The translations under genes and the position numbers were made by a program. From NCBI GenBank assembly GCA_036844765.1, contig DAIUFE010000005.1, positions 1-64,000 of the forward strand: 64,000 nt of DNA, given 5' to 3'. The notes under the pieces were generated by a model. It searched no databases, was not told the origin of the DNA, and saw only the letters and a list, made by a program, of their open reading frames with translations. Source of the stretch: Thermocaproicibacter sp036844765 (GTDB taxonomy: Bacteria > Bacillota > Clostridia > Oscillospirales > Acutalibacteraceae). Below, in pieces: positions 50,625-58,410 of this stretch. Every line of letters starts with the position of its first letter. Positions within the stretch are counted from its first letter, which is position 1.

Positions 50625-51618
50625 GGTTTCCCTCCTTTCCGGCCGCCCGCCGTGCCAGCGGGTGCTGCAGCCAGCACGCCGAGCGGTGCGTGGCGGTGAT
50701 CCGCGTATCTTCCGGCGGGATCAGGCGGCAGACCTTCATCGCTTTTTCGCAGCGCGGCGCGAAGGGGCAGCCCTTCGGCGGATCGGTCAGGTCCGGCGGC
50801 GTGCCGGGGATGGCCTTCAGCTCGGCGGAACCGCCGTGGATTTTCGGGATGGAGGCGATCAGGCCCAGCGTGTAGGGATGCTGCGCCCCGTAGAAGATTT
50901 CCTCGACCGTGCCGCTTTCCACGATCTTTCCGCCGTACATCACGGCGACCTTGTCGGCAATGTTGGCGACCACGCCGAGATTGTGGGTGATCAGGATGAT
51001 CGAGGTGCTGATCCGGCTCTGAAGGGATTTCATGAGATCGAGGATCTGCGCCTGGATCGTGACGTCCAGGGCCGTGGTCGGCTCGTCGGCCACAAGGACC
51101 TTCGGGTTGCAGGCGAGCGCCATGGCGATCACCACGCGCTGGCGCATGCCGCCCGAAAGCTGGTGCGGGTACTGGCTGAACCGCTTTTCGGGGTAAGAGA
51201 TCCCCACCAGCCCCAAAAGCTCCAGCGTCCTCGCCTTCATGGCCGGCCGGCTCATCTTTTCGTGCTCCCGGAGGACCTCCATGATCTGCTTGCCGACGGT
51301 CATGGTCGGGTTCAGCGAAGTCATCGGGTCCTGGAAGATCATCGAGATTTCCGAGCCGTTCAGCCTGCGCATCCGGCGCTCGCTGCAGCGCGTGATGTCC
51401 CTGCCGTCCAGCACGATCTTTCCGGACTCGATGCGGCCGGTTTTCGGCAGCAGTTTCATGATTCCCTTGACCGTCATGCTTTTCCCGGAGCCGGATTCCC
51501 CGACGATCGCCAGCGTCTCCTTCGGCTCCAGCGAAAAGCTGACCCCGCGCACGGCCCTGACCGCATCGTCGTGCGTCCGCAGGCTGATCCGCAGGTCGCT
51601 GACTTCCAACAAGCTCAT
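50617..51618 (-). CDS. Peptide ABC transporter ATPase, OppD/DppD type (system 2)
   Basis: This 333-residue ATPase has Walker A AIVGESGSGKSMTVKGIM, signature HQLSGGMRQRVVIAMAL, Walker B VLVADEPTTALDVT, H loop LITHNLG and tail CPFAPRCEKAMKVC. The start at 51618 has only a weak ribosome site (GGGGCC); an ATG twelve bases upstream is possible. Element copy 5 lies directly upstream, so its original ribosome site may have been displaced. Confidence 0.94.
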   Translation of the reverse strand: MSLLEVSDLRISLRTHDDAVRAVRGVSFSLEPKETLAIVGESGSGKSMTVKGIMKLLPKTGRIESGKIVLDGRDITRCSERRMRRLNGSEISMIFQDPMTSLNPTMTVGKQIMEVLREHEKMSRPAMKARTLELLGLVGISYPEKRFSQYPHQLSGGMRQRVVIAMALACNPKVLVADEPTTALDVTIQAQILDLMKSLQSRISTSIILITHNLGVVANIADKVAVMYGGKIVESGTVEEIFYGAQHPYTLGLIASIPKIHGGSAELKAIPGTPPDLTDPPKGCPFAPRCEKAMKVCRLIPPEDTRITATHRSACWLQHPLARRAAGKEGNHE

Positions 51619-51641
51619 TTTCTGGCCCCATTTCTGAACGG

Positions 51642-51742
51642 CAGCGTTTCCGGTGAAGTTTCGGAATTCTTTATTGTTTCTCCCCCGTTCGGAGGCGGAG
51701 AAGAAGCTTTCCATTTTTTCAATCGCGGCTGAAACCGCTTTA
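51642..51742. mobile_element. Palindromic element, copy 5 (degenerate, inside the opp2 operon)
   Basis: CAGCGTTTCCGGTGAAG at the left and, on the other strand, TA-AAGCGGTTTCAGCCG at the right; the centre is TTTCTCCCCCGTTCGGAGGCGGAGAAG. The body is 99 bp (51642-51740), the same as copies 2 and 4. The left TA is lost (CG instead) and the arms differ more, so this is an older copy. Its end supplies part of the oppC stop codon TAA. Confidence 0.75.
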
Positions 51743-52663
51743 CGTGCGCATCTGCGGGTCGAACGCGTCGCGGAGACCGTCGCCCAGGATGCTGAAGCAC
51801 ACCATGATCAGAACGATGACGGCGGCGGGCACGAACAGCAGGAACACATGGCTGTTGATCACCTGGAAGCCGCTGTTGATCAGCACGCCCAGCGAAGCCT
51901 TCGGCTCCTGCAGGCCGATGCCGATGAAGCTGAGAAAGGCCTCCGTGAAAATGGCGGACGGGATGGTGAACATCGTGTTGATCACGATGACGCCCATAGT
52001 GTTCGGGATCAGATGCCGGAGGATGATCCGCCGGTCCGGCGTGCCGAGCAGGCGGGCGGCCAGAACGAATTCCTGATTTTTCAGCTTCAGGATCTCCGCG
52101 CGGACCAGCCTTGCCATATTGGCCCAGCCGGAAATGGACATCGCAATGATCAGCGTCCCGATGCCGGCGGGCATCACCATCATCAGCAGGATTACGATGA
52201 TGAGGTTCGGAATGCCGATCAGCACTTCGATCACGCGCTGCATGACGGCGTCCGCCATTCCGCCGAGCAGGGCGGAAACGGACCCGTACGTCACGCCGAC
52301 CAGCAGGTCCAGCGCGGCGGCGACTACGGCGATCAGCAGGGAAATCCGCGTGCCGTACCACACCCGCGACCACTCGTCGCGGCCGAATTTGTCCGTGCCG
52401 AACCAGTGCACCGCGTTCGGCGGCTGAAAAATCGCCCCGTAATCCGTCGTGTAATAGTCGAACCGGGTGAACGACGGGCCCAGAAACGCGAGGACGACGA
52501 GCGCGAGGAGAAGGACCAGGGCGACGACCGCCCCTTTATTCCGCTTGAGCCGGATCCACGCGTCCTGAAAGCCGGACCGCGTCGGCCGCGCGATCTTTTC
52601 CCTCTCGCCGGCGCCCGCTTCGGCGGGGACGAACAGATCTTCCGTCAGCTCCATGCCCTGCAA
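51740..52663 (-). CDS. Peptide ABC transporter permease, OppC/DppC type (system 2)
   Basis: This permease of about 307 residues has HWFGTDKFGRDEWSRVWYGTRIS, an EAA loop FVLAARLLGTPDRRIILRHLIPN and an end SILGDGLRDAFDPQMRT. The start is open: TTG at 52663 has AAGGAG at nine bases, while ATG at 52654 has a spacing of 15 and TTG at 52669 is too close. The stop TAA is formed at the border of element copy 5. It follows oppB with only a few bases between. Confidence 0.92.
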   Translation of the reverse strand: MQGMELTEDLFVPAEAGAGEREKIARPTRSGFQDAWIRLKRNKGAVVALVLLLALVVLAFLGPSFTRFDYYTTDYGAIFQPPNAVHWFGTDKFGRDEWSRVWYGTRISLLIAVVAAALDLLVGVTYGSVSALLGGMADAVMQRVIEVLIGIPNLIIVILLMMVMPAGIGTLIIAMSISGWANMARLVRAEILKLKNQEFVLAARLLGTPDRRIILRHLIPNTMGVIVINTMFTIPSAIFTEAFLSFIGIGLQEPKASLGVLINSGFQVINSHVFLLFVPAAVIVLIMVCFSILGDGLRDAFDPQMRT

Positions 52664-52669
52664 TCGCAA

Positions 52670-53605
52670 TCACTCCTTTGCCGGCGCGAGCCGGATTCTC
52701 GGGTCGATGACGCAGTAGAGGATATCGATGATCAGGATTACCACGACGTAAAACGCGCTGTAAAAAACCGTCAGCCCCAGAATCGTGGAATAGTCGTTCG
52801 CCTTGATGGTGTCCACGAACAGGCTGCCGATGCCGGGGACGCCGTAAATGCTTTCCACGGCGAGGGAGCCCGTCAGAACGTTGACCGTGATGGCGCCGAG
52901 AATGGTGATCACCGGCAGCAGGGAATTGCGCAGCGCGTGGCGCACGAGGATCTTCGCCGGGCTCAGGCCCTTTGCTTTCGCCGTCAGAATGTAATCCTGC
53001 TGCAGGACCGTCAGCATCTCCGTGCGCACGAACCGCGCGATCTGCGCGATCACGCCGAACGAAAGGGCGAGGGACGGCAGGATGGAGGAGGCGTAGCTTT
53101 CCCAGTAGGCGACCGGCAGAAGGCGCCATTTCAGCCCGAAGAAATACTGCAGCAGCGCCGCGACGACGAAGTTCGGCACGGAAATGCCCAGCACGGAGAT
53201 CACCATCGTCAGGTAATCCAGCGGGGTGTTGTGGCGGTAGGCGGCCACGACACCGAGGATCAGGCCGACGGCCAGACCCGCCAGCACGGCCTGGATGCCC
53301 ACCAGCGCGGAAGGGACGATCCGGGCCGCGAGGATGCCGGCGACCGGCTGGCCGGAATACAGCGTGGAGGTGCCGAAATCCCCCCGGAACACATTGGCCA
53401 GATATTTGAAATACTGGATGTAAACCGGCTGATCCAGCCCGTAGGCGGCGTAAATCTGCCGCTGCTGCTCCGCGCTCAGTCTGCTGATCTTATCCTCGTC
53501 GAACGGCGTCCCCGGAAGGCTGTGCATCAGGAAAAAGGTCGCGGTCATAATGACCAGAAGGGTCACCAGCAGGTAGACGATCCGCTTCAGAATGTATTTT
53601 TTCAA
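52670..53605 (-). CDS. Peptide ABC transporter permease, OppB/DppB type (system 2)
   Basis: This 311-residue permease begins MKKYILKRIVYLLVTLLVIMTATFF, then HSLPGTPFDEDK. The EAA loop reads YILTAKAKGLSPAKILVRHALRNSLLPVITILG; VESIYGVPGIGSLFVDTIKAND and YCVIDPRIRLAP follow. It is the second gene of the operon after the binding protein, separated by a hairpin. Confidence 0.95.
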   Translation of the reverse strand: MKKYILKRIVYLLVTLLVIMTATFFLMHSLPGTPFDEDKISRLSAEQQRQIYAAYGLDQPVYIQYFKYLANVFRGDFGTSTLYSGQPVAGILAARIVPSALVGIQAVLAGLAVGLILGVVAAYRHNTPLDYLTMVISVLGISVPNFVVAALLQYFFGLKWRLLPVAYWESYASSILPSLALSFGVIAQIARFVRTEMLTVLQQDYILTAKAKGLSPAKILVRHALRNSLLPVITILGAITVNVLTGSLAVESIYGVPGIGSLFVDTIKANDYSTILGLTVFYSAFYVVVILIIDILYCVIDPRIRLAPAKE

Positions 53606-53646
53606 TTTGCCCCCTCCTTCGGAGCCCGGCGCGCCGCCTTGCAGAA

Positions 53647-53677
53647 GGATAGGCTGTTGCGGCGCAACAGCCTATCC
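53647..53677 (-). promoter_or_regulatory. Perfect hairpin between oppA2 and oppB2
   Basis: GGATAGGCTGTTGC / GCAACAGCCTATCC, a 14-bp perfect stem with a three-base loop and no T run. Such structures often protect the 3' end of the binding-protein message and raise its level over the permease genes. It is not a terminator by itself. Confidence 0.75.
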
Positions 53678-53697
53678 CTCCGGTCGACCGCGCCGAT

Positions 53698-55347
53698 CTA
53701 TTCCACGGCGGTATATTTCAGCTCCAGGATGCCGCTGTCGGGTTCCACCAGGTTTTTGACGCCCGGCTTCACCAGGTAGGCGGAGCCCATGTAGTAGAGC
53801 GGGGCGACGACCGCGTTGTCCGCGATCAGGCTCTTTTCCGCCCGGACGAGCAGGTCCGCGCGCTTGGCGGTGTCCCTTTCGGCATGCGCCTCCCCGATCA
53901 GCTTGGCGTAGCCGTCCGCGGCCTCGGTGTCTTTGAAATTGCCGCGGAATCCGTTTGAATTTTCGGTCCAGATCTGCAGGAAGGTCATCGGGTCGTCATA
54001 GTCGGCGCCCCAGGCGTTCAGGCCCATCTGGTACTTGCTTGTTTTCATCAGCTCGCGCCGGGCCTCTTTGGTCTTGGAATCGAGCTTCACGTCGATGCCG
54101 AGCACGGATTTGAACTGGCTCTGGAGGTAGGTGCCGACATCCTTGTTCTCGGAGTCGTCATCCAGCACGAGGGTGAGCTGCGGCACTGTCCCGCCGAGCT
54201 CTTCCACGCCCTTCTGCCAGTATTCCTTGGCTTTCGCGGCATCGAAGGCCATCAGCCGGCCCTGCAGGGAGCCGAACGTCTTCCCCTCGATCCCGCTGCT
54301 CATCGCCTTCGGCACGACGCCGTTCGCAGCCTCGGAACCGTTGTTCAGGATGGTGGACACCAGGGTGTCGTTGTCGACCGCCAGGCTCAGCGCCCTGCGG
54401 ATGTTCAGGTTCTTCGTGCCTTCCGCCGTCGTGTTGAACTGGATGAAATTGGTGCGGAAGATCGTATGCGTGATAAACTCCTCGCTGTCCTTATAGGCGG
54501 GGACGTCCGTCGCGGAAAGCTTCACGCGGCTGAGCTGGCCCGCTTTGTAAAGGTTCATGGCGGTGCTCTGCTCCTTGATGATCTTCACGCTGACGGTATC
54601 GACCTTCACGCTGTCCCGATCCCAGTAATTCGGGTTTTTGACCAGCGTCACTCCGGAAGCGGCATCGTACTGGGAAATCATGTAAGGTCCGGAATAAACC
54701 AGATTGTCTTTCCCGAGGGCGTAGCCGGAGCCCTGCTTCTTATAAAAGTCCATGTCCAGCGCATAGTACGGCACGAAGGTCGTCAGGGAAAGGAAATAGG
54801 GCGTGGGGGCCTTCAGCTTCACCACAAGGGTCTTATCGTCCGGCGTCTCGATCCCGACCTGATCCGCCGCCGCTTTCTTCTCCGAATATTCCTGGCCGTT
54901 GACGATATAGTCGGTGAGAATAAACGCATAGTTGTTCTTGGCGTCGGCGCTCATCTGCTGCAGCCAGGTCTCCTGGAACGTCTTCGAGGTGATCGGGTCG
55001 CCGTTGCTGAATTTCAGCCCGTCGCGCAGGGTGAAGGTGTAGGTCAGCTTGTCGTCGGAAATCTTGCAGTCCTTCGCCAGCGCCGGCTGCGGCTCGTTGT
55101 TCATGTCCAGGCGGTAAAGGCCCTCCGAAATATTGTTCAGAATATTGAACGCAATATTGTCGGATGCGGCAAACTGATTCAGCGTGGGAATCTCGTTTTC
55201 CAGATACAGGCTGACGGACGTCGCTTTCGCGGCTCCCGAACTCGCCTGGCCGGCGCCGCCGCCCGACGGGCCGGTGAAAGAGTTGCAGCCGGTCAGTGCC
55301 GAGAAAAGAAGGGCAAGGGTAAGGATCGCCGCAGTTCGCTTTTTCAT
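53698..55347 (-). CDS. Peptide-binding lipoprotein, OppA type (family 5, system 2)
   Basis: This 549-residue lipoprotein has a signal peptide ending in LALLFSALTGC. Motifs: EIPTLNQFAASDNIAFNILNNISEGLYRLD, DDKLTYTFTLRDGLKFSNGDPITS, YSGPYMISQYDAASGVTLVKNPNYWD, typical of true oligopeptide-binding OppA rather than DppA. The start at 55347 follows GAGGTGG. It heads the second opp operon (A-B-C-D-F). Together with system 1 and the peptidases it indicates growth on peptides. Confidence 0.94.
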   Translation of the reverse strand: MKKRTAAILTLALLFSALTGCNSFTGPSGGGAGQASSGAAKATSVSLYLENEIPTLNQFAASDNIAFNILNNISEGLYRLDMNNEPQPALAKDCKISDDKLTYTFTLRDGLKFSNGDPITSKTFQETWLQQMSADAKNNYAFILTDYIVNGQEYSEKKAAADQVGIETPDDKTLVVKLKAPTPYFLSLTTFVPYYALDMDFYKKQGSGYALGKDNLVYSGPYMISQYDAASGVTLVKNPNYWDRDSVKVDTVSVKIIKEQSTAMNLYKAGQLSRVKLSATDVPAYKDSEEFITHTIFRTNFIQFNTTAEGTKNLNIRRALSLAVDNDTLVSTILNNGSEAANGVVPKAMSSGIEGKTFGSLQGRLMAFDAAKAKEYWQKGVEELGGTVPQLTLVLDDDSENKDVGTYLQSQFKSVLGIDVKLDSKTKEARRELMKTSKYQMGLNAWGADYDDPMTFLQIWTENSNGFRGNFKDTEAADGYAKLIGEAHAERDTAKRADLLVRAEKSLIADNAVVAPLYYMGSAYLVKPGVKNLVEPDSGILELKYTAVE

Positions 55348-55902
55348 AATTTACCACCTCATACAAGCAAATGCCGAGCGGAGGATCGTTCGCTCCGGTT
55401 TCCGCCGCAAAACGGCCGGCACGGGCCGGGCAGCGTCCCGGGAAAAGCGGCTTTCGATAATAATGAATAATAATTTAGCAAATGCTGCAAAATTGTGAAA
55501 ATCCAATTTGACGCCTTTGCCAAACCGCCGCCGCTCTTATTACGTTAGATTTTATCATCGGAGCCTAAAAAAGTCAATGATAACTTTACTATTTCTCATT
55601 ATTTATCAATTTTTGAGCAAATTGGCTATACTATTTGAAAATAAATCAGTAAATTATCATAGGCTTTCTTCCAAAATTAGTTCTTCCAGCATATTATTTT
55701 TATCATGAAAGGAAGCATATAAAAAATTCATTGCAAAAATTCGGGGCTTTGATTTTTAATCGGAACCTTTTTCTTGCGGCATATTCCCGGGCGAAGAGGA
55801 TCGGGAATGGAACATATTGTCCAAACATATAATTTTAATCTTAATAATACTATGTACTATATCATATCCTTACCGTTGCCATCGATCGGAACCGGCGGTG
55901 GG
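55348..55902. other. AT-rich intergenic region
   Basis: From about 55440 to 55870 the base composition falls sharply below that of the rest of the window, with many runs of A and T. It holds the unseen promoter of the opp2 operon. I find no convincing gene, tRNA or riboswitch. Such a composition may mark imported DNA or a decayed gene. Confidence 0.6.
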
Positions 55903-56142
55903 GAGAAGGTCGCCGGCATTCCTACCGGGAAACCGATACCGGGCGCAAGGCCGGATATCAAATCCGTGCGGAGAAGGGATAAAAATAGGGTCCCGCCCGA
56001 TCTGAAGGAAAACGAATACGCTATTTCTTATTGCAAATACGCGCCCCGCTGCCCTTACGCAACGGACCGGTGCAAAAAAAAGGACGCCCGGAATTACAGG
56101 GAATTCCGGGCGAACGGCAGGTCGCTTGTTATGATCCGCTGA
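55903..56142 (+). pseudogene. Possible remnant of an Opp/Dpp ATPase C-terminus
   Basis: The frame contains YCKYAPRCPYATDRC, which matches the cysteine-rich tail of OppD/OppF ATPases (compare CKFCSRCRYATDRC at the end of oppF2). It is preceded by PIPGARPDI, a tail-like motif also found in these proteins. No ATPase core is present and there is no ribosome site. It is on the plus strand, opposite to the opp2 genes, and runs into a terminator hairpin used by the minus-strand GH3 gene. It looks like a leftover of a lost opp operon; the evidence is one short motif. Confidence 0.4.
56074..56112 (-). terminator. Terminator of the GH29-GH20-GH38-GH3 gene group
   Basis: On the minus strand CGCCCGGAATT / AATTCCGGGCG with a six-base loop, followed after a few bases by eight Ts, 55 bases after the GH3 stop. 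Confidence 0.87.
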
Positions 56143-56166
56143 CGGATCGGGGAAAATCCGGAGAAG

Positions 56167-58410
56167 CTACGCGCTCACGCTGAAGGTCCCCTCCCAAAGC
56201 GCGCGGCCGGATTCCCGCAGCTCCAGCCGGAACTCACCCGGCTCGACGCGGAACCGCATGTCCGCGCCCCAAATAGCGAAGTCCTCCCGGCGCAGACGAA
56301 ATTCCACGGCCGCTTTTTCGCCGGCCCGGAGAAAGATTCTGCGAAAGGCTTTCAACGCCCGCACCCGCGGCACGACGCTGGCGTGCAGGTCGCGCACGAA
56401 CAGCATCGGCACGGCGAAACCGCCGCGCCCGCCCGCGTTTTGAACCCGGAACGACAGCCGGAAGCCCTCGGCGTCCAGCTTTTCCATGGGAACGGAAGAT
56501 TCCGAGGGCTGAAACCCTGAAAAAGAAAAATCCGTGGTGGAAAGGCCGAACCCGAACGGGAAAAGCGGCGCGTGCGCTTCATCGCAGTAGCTCATGGCGT
56601 CGTAGGAGGCCTTGTAGTTGTAATATACCGGAAGCTGGCCCGCGCTGCGCGGGATCGAGACCGGAAGGCGGCCGGAGGGGCAGACGTCCCCGAACAGGAT
56701 CTCCGCCAGCGCGCGGCCGCCCATCGGGCCGGGATAGAACGCATACAGCAGGGCGTCCGTCTTCTCCGCGATCTCCGGGATCGCATAGGGCCGCCCGGCG
56801 ACCACGATCGTCGCCACCGGCTTGCCGAGGGCGAAAACGGCCCGGGCGAGCCGCGTCTGCTCCGCGCTCAGCGCGAGCGCGGAGCTGTCGACGCCCTCGC
56901 CGCAGTCCATCGGCAGGCGCTCCGCATGGGCCGCCGCGCCGTTCGCGGCGAACTCGGCGCCTTCGAACCGGCTGCTGGAGCCGCCCAGAACCAGAACGAC
57001 CGCGTCGCCGCGGGCCGCGGCCGCCACGGCTTCCTTCCCGCAGCCGGGGGCCGTTTCGACGCGGACGCCCGGCCCGGCGGCTTTCCGGATCCCCTCGAGG
57101 ACGGTCACGCCGCTCCCCGGGCGGATCGGCGGGGTATAGTCCCCGCACTGGCGGTACAGGTCGTCCGCGTTCGGGCCGATCACGGCGACGGAGCGGAGGC
57201 TTCCCCGGTCGAGCGGGAGCAGGGCTCCCCTGTTTTTGAGCAGGACGGGCGACTCGCGCGCAAGGCCGAGGGATTCGCCGTGCTTTTCGTAGGAGAAGCG
57301 GTCGAGGTCCAGCGGCTCCTCCAGATACGGCTTCTCGAACAGGCCGCGCGCGAATTTGAGCTTCAGCACGCGCAGGACCGAGGCGTCCAGCTCCTCCATG
57401 GTGATCTTCCCGTCCCCGAGGGCTTGGTCCAGCAGGGAAAAGCCCCTGTCCCACAGGCCGACATCGACGCCGGACCGCAGCGCGAGCGCGCCGGAATCCT
57501 CCGGGTCGCCGGTCAGCAGGTCCAGCCGGTCGACCGCGCCGCCGTCCGCCATCACGATGCCGTCGAAGCGGAATTCTCCGCGGAGGATATCCCGCAGCAG
57601 ATGCGGGTTGGCGTGGCAGGGCAGGCCGTCGATCTCGTTGTAGGCGGCCATCACCCCGCCGGCGCCCGCCCGGCAGACCGCCGCGGCCGCGGGCAGATGG
57701 ATTTCGCGCAGCTCCCGCTCCCCGATGCGCGCGGCGCTGGCGTTGACGCCGCCGGTCCCCTCGCCCTGCGCGCAGAAATGCTTGGCCACCGCGGTCACGC
57801 CCTGGCTCCGGATGCCCCCGACGGCCGCCTCCGCCATGCGGGAGCAGAGGACCGGGTCCTCGCCGAAGCACTCCTCGCTGCGGCCCCAGCGGGGGTCGCG
57901 CAGCACGTCGAGCACCGAGACGAGGGCGAGGTCCACCCCCATCGCCTTCAGCTGCGCGCCGCAGACGGAAAACGCGGCCCGCACCCGCTCCGGGTCAAAC
58001 GTGGCGCCCATGGCGAGCGCGACCGGCAGCAGGTAGCCGTCCAGCGCCTGATGGCCGTGAGGGCACTCGCTGCTCATCAGCGCGGGGATGCCGAAGCGGG
58101 AATGGGAGACCACCCAGCTCTGCACGGCGTTGTAGGCCGGCGCCACCCGGCCGCGGTCGATGCCGTCCTCATAGCCGCGCTTCGACCAGGGGTCGGCCCG
58201 GTAAAGGCCGTACAGCACGCCGAGGCCGCCCCAATACCGCACTTCTTTTTGAAATTCTTCCGTGAGGGCGACGCCGCCGCCTTCCCGCCGGTAACAGGAA
58301 AAGCCGAACAGCCTCTGGTTCAGCTGCCCGGCTTTTTCCCGCACGGTCAGACGGGGAAGCAGGTCGCGGGCGCGCTCTTCCGCCGAAAGTTCCGTGTCAC
58401 GATAGCTCAT
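56167..58410 (-). CDS. GH3 family beta-glycosidase
   Basis: This exo-glycosidase of 747 residues (beta-glucosidase, beta-xylosidase or beta-N-acetylglucosaminidase class) has the usual layout: TIM barrel (residues 1-340), alpha/beta sandwich (375-590) and C-terminal fibronectin III-like domain (650-745). The likely nucleophile is Asp289 in GIVMADGGAVDRL. DPRWGRSEECFGEDPVL and VTAVAKHFCAQGEGTGGVNAS match the barrel motifs. There is no signal peptide, so it acts inside the cell. The start overlaps the GH38 stop (ATGA), so the two are made together. The substrate is not clear from the sequence. Confidence 0.92.
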   Translation of the reverse strand: MSYRDTELSAEERARDLLPRLTVREKAGQLNQRLFGFSCYRREGGGVALTEEFQKEVRYWGGLGVLYGLYRADPWSKRGYEDGIDRGRVAPAYNAVQSWVVSHSRFGIPALMSSECPHGHQALDGYLLPVALAMGATFDPERVRAAFSVCGAQLKAMGVDLALVSVLDVLRDPRWGRSEECFGEDPVLCSRMAEAAVGGIRSQGVTAVAKHFCAQGEGTGGVNASAARIGERELREIHLPAAAAVCRAGAGGVMAAYNEIDGLPCHANPHLLRDILRGEFRFDGIVMADGGAVDRLDLLTGDPEDSGALALRSGVDVGLWDRGFSLLDQALGDGKITMEELDASVLRVLKLKFARGLFEKPYLEEPLDLDRFSYEKHGESLGLARESPVLLKNRGALLPLDRGSLRSVAVIGPNADDLYRQCGDYTPPIRPGSGVTVLEGIRKAAGPGVRVETAPGCGKEAVAAAARGDAVVLVLGGSSSRFEGAEFAANGAAAHAERLPMDCGEGVDSSALALSAEQTRLARAVFALGKPVATIVVAGRPYAIPEIAEKTDALLYAFYPGPMGGRALAEILFGDVCPSGRLPVSIPRSAGQLPVYYNYKASYDAMSYCDEAHAPLFPFGFGLSTTDFSFSGFQPSESSVPMEKLDAEGFRLSFRVQNAGGRGGFAVPMLFVRDLHASVVPRVRALKAFRRIFLRAGEKAAVEFRLRREDFAIWGADMRFRVEPGEFRLELRESGRALWEGTFSVSA

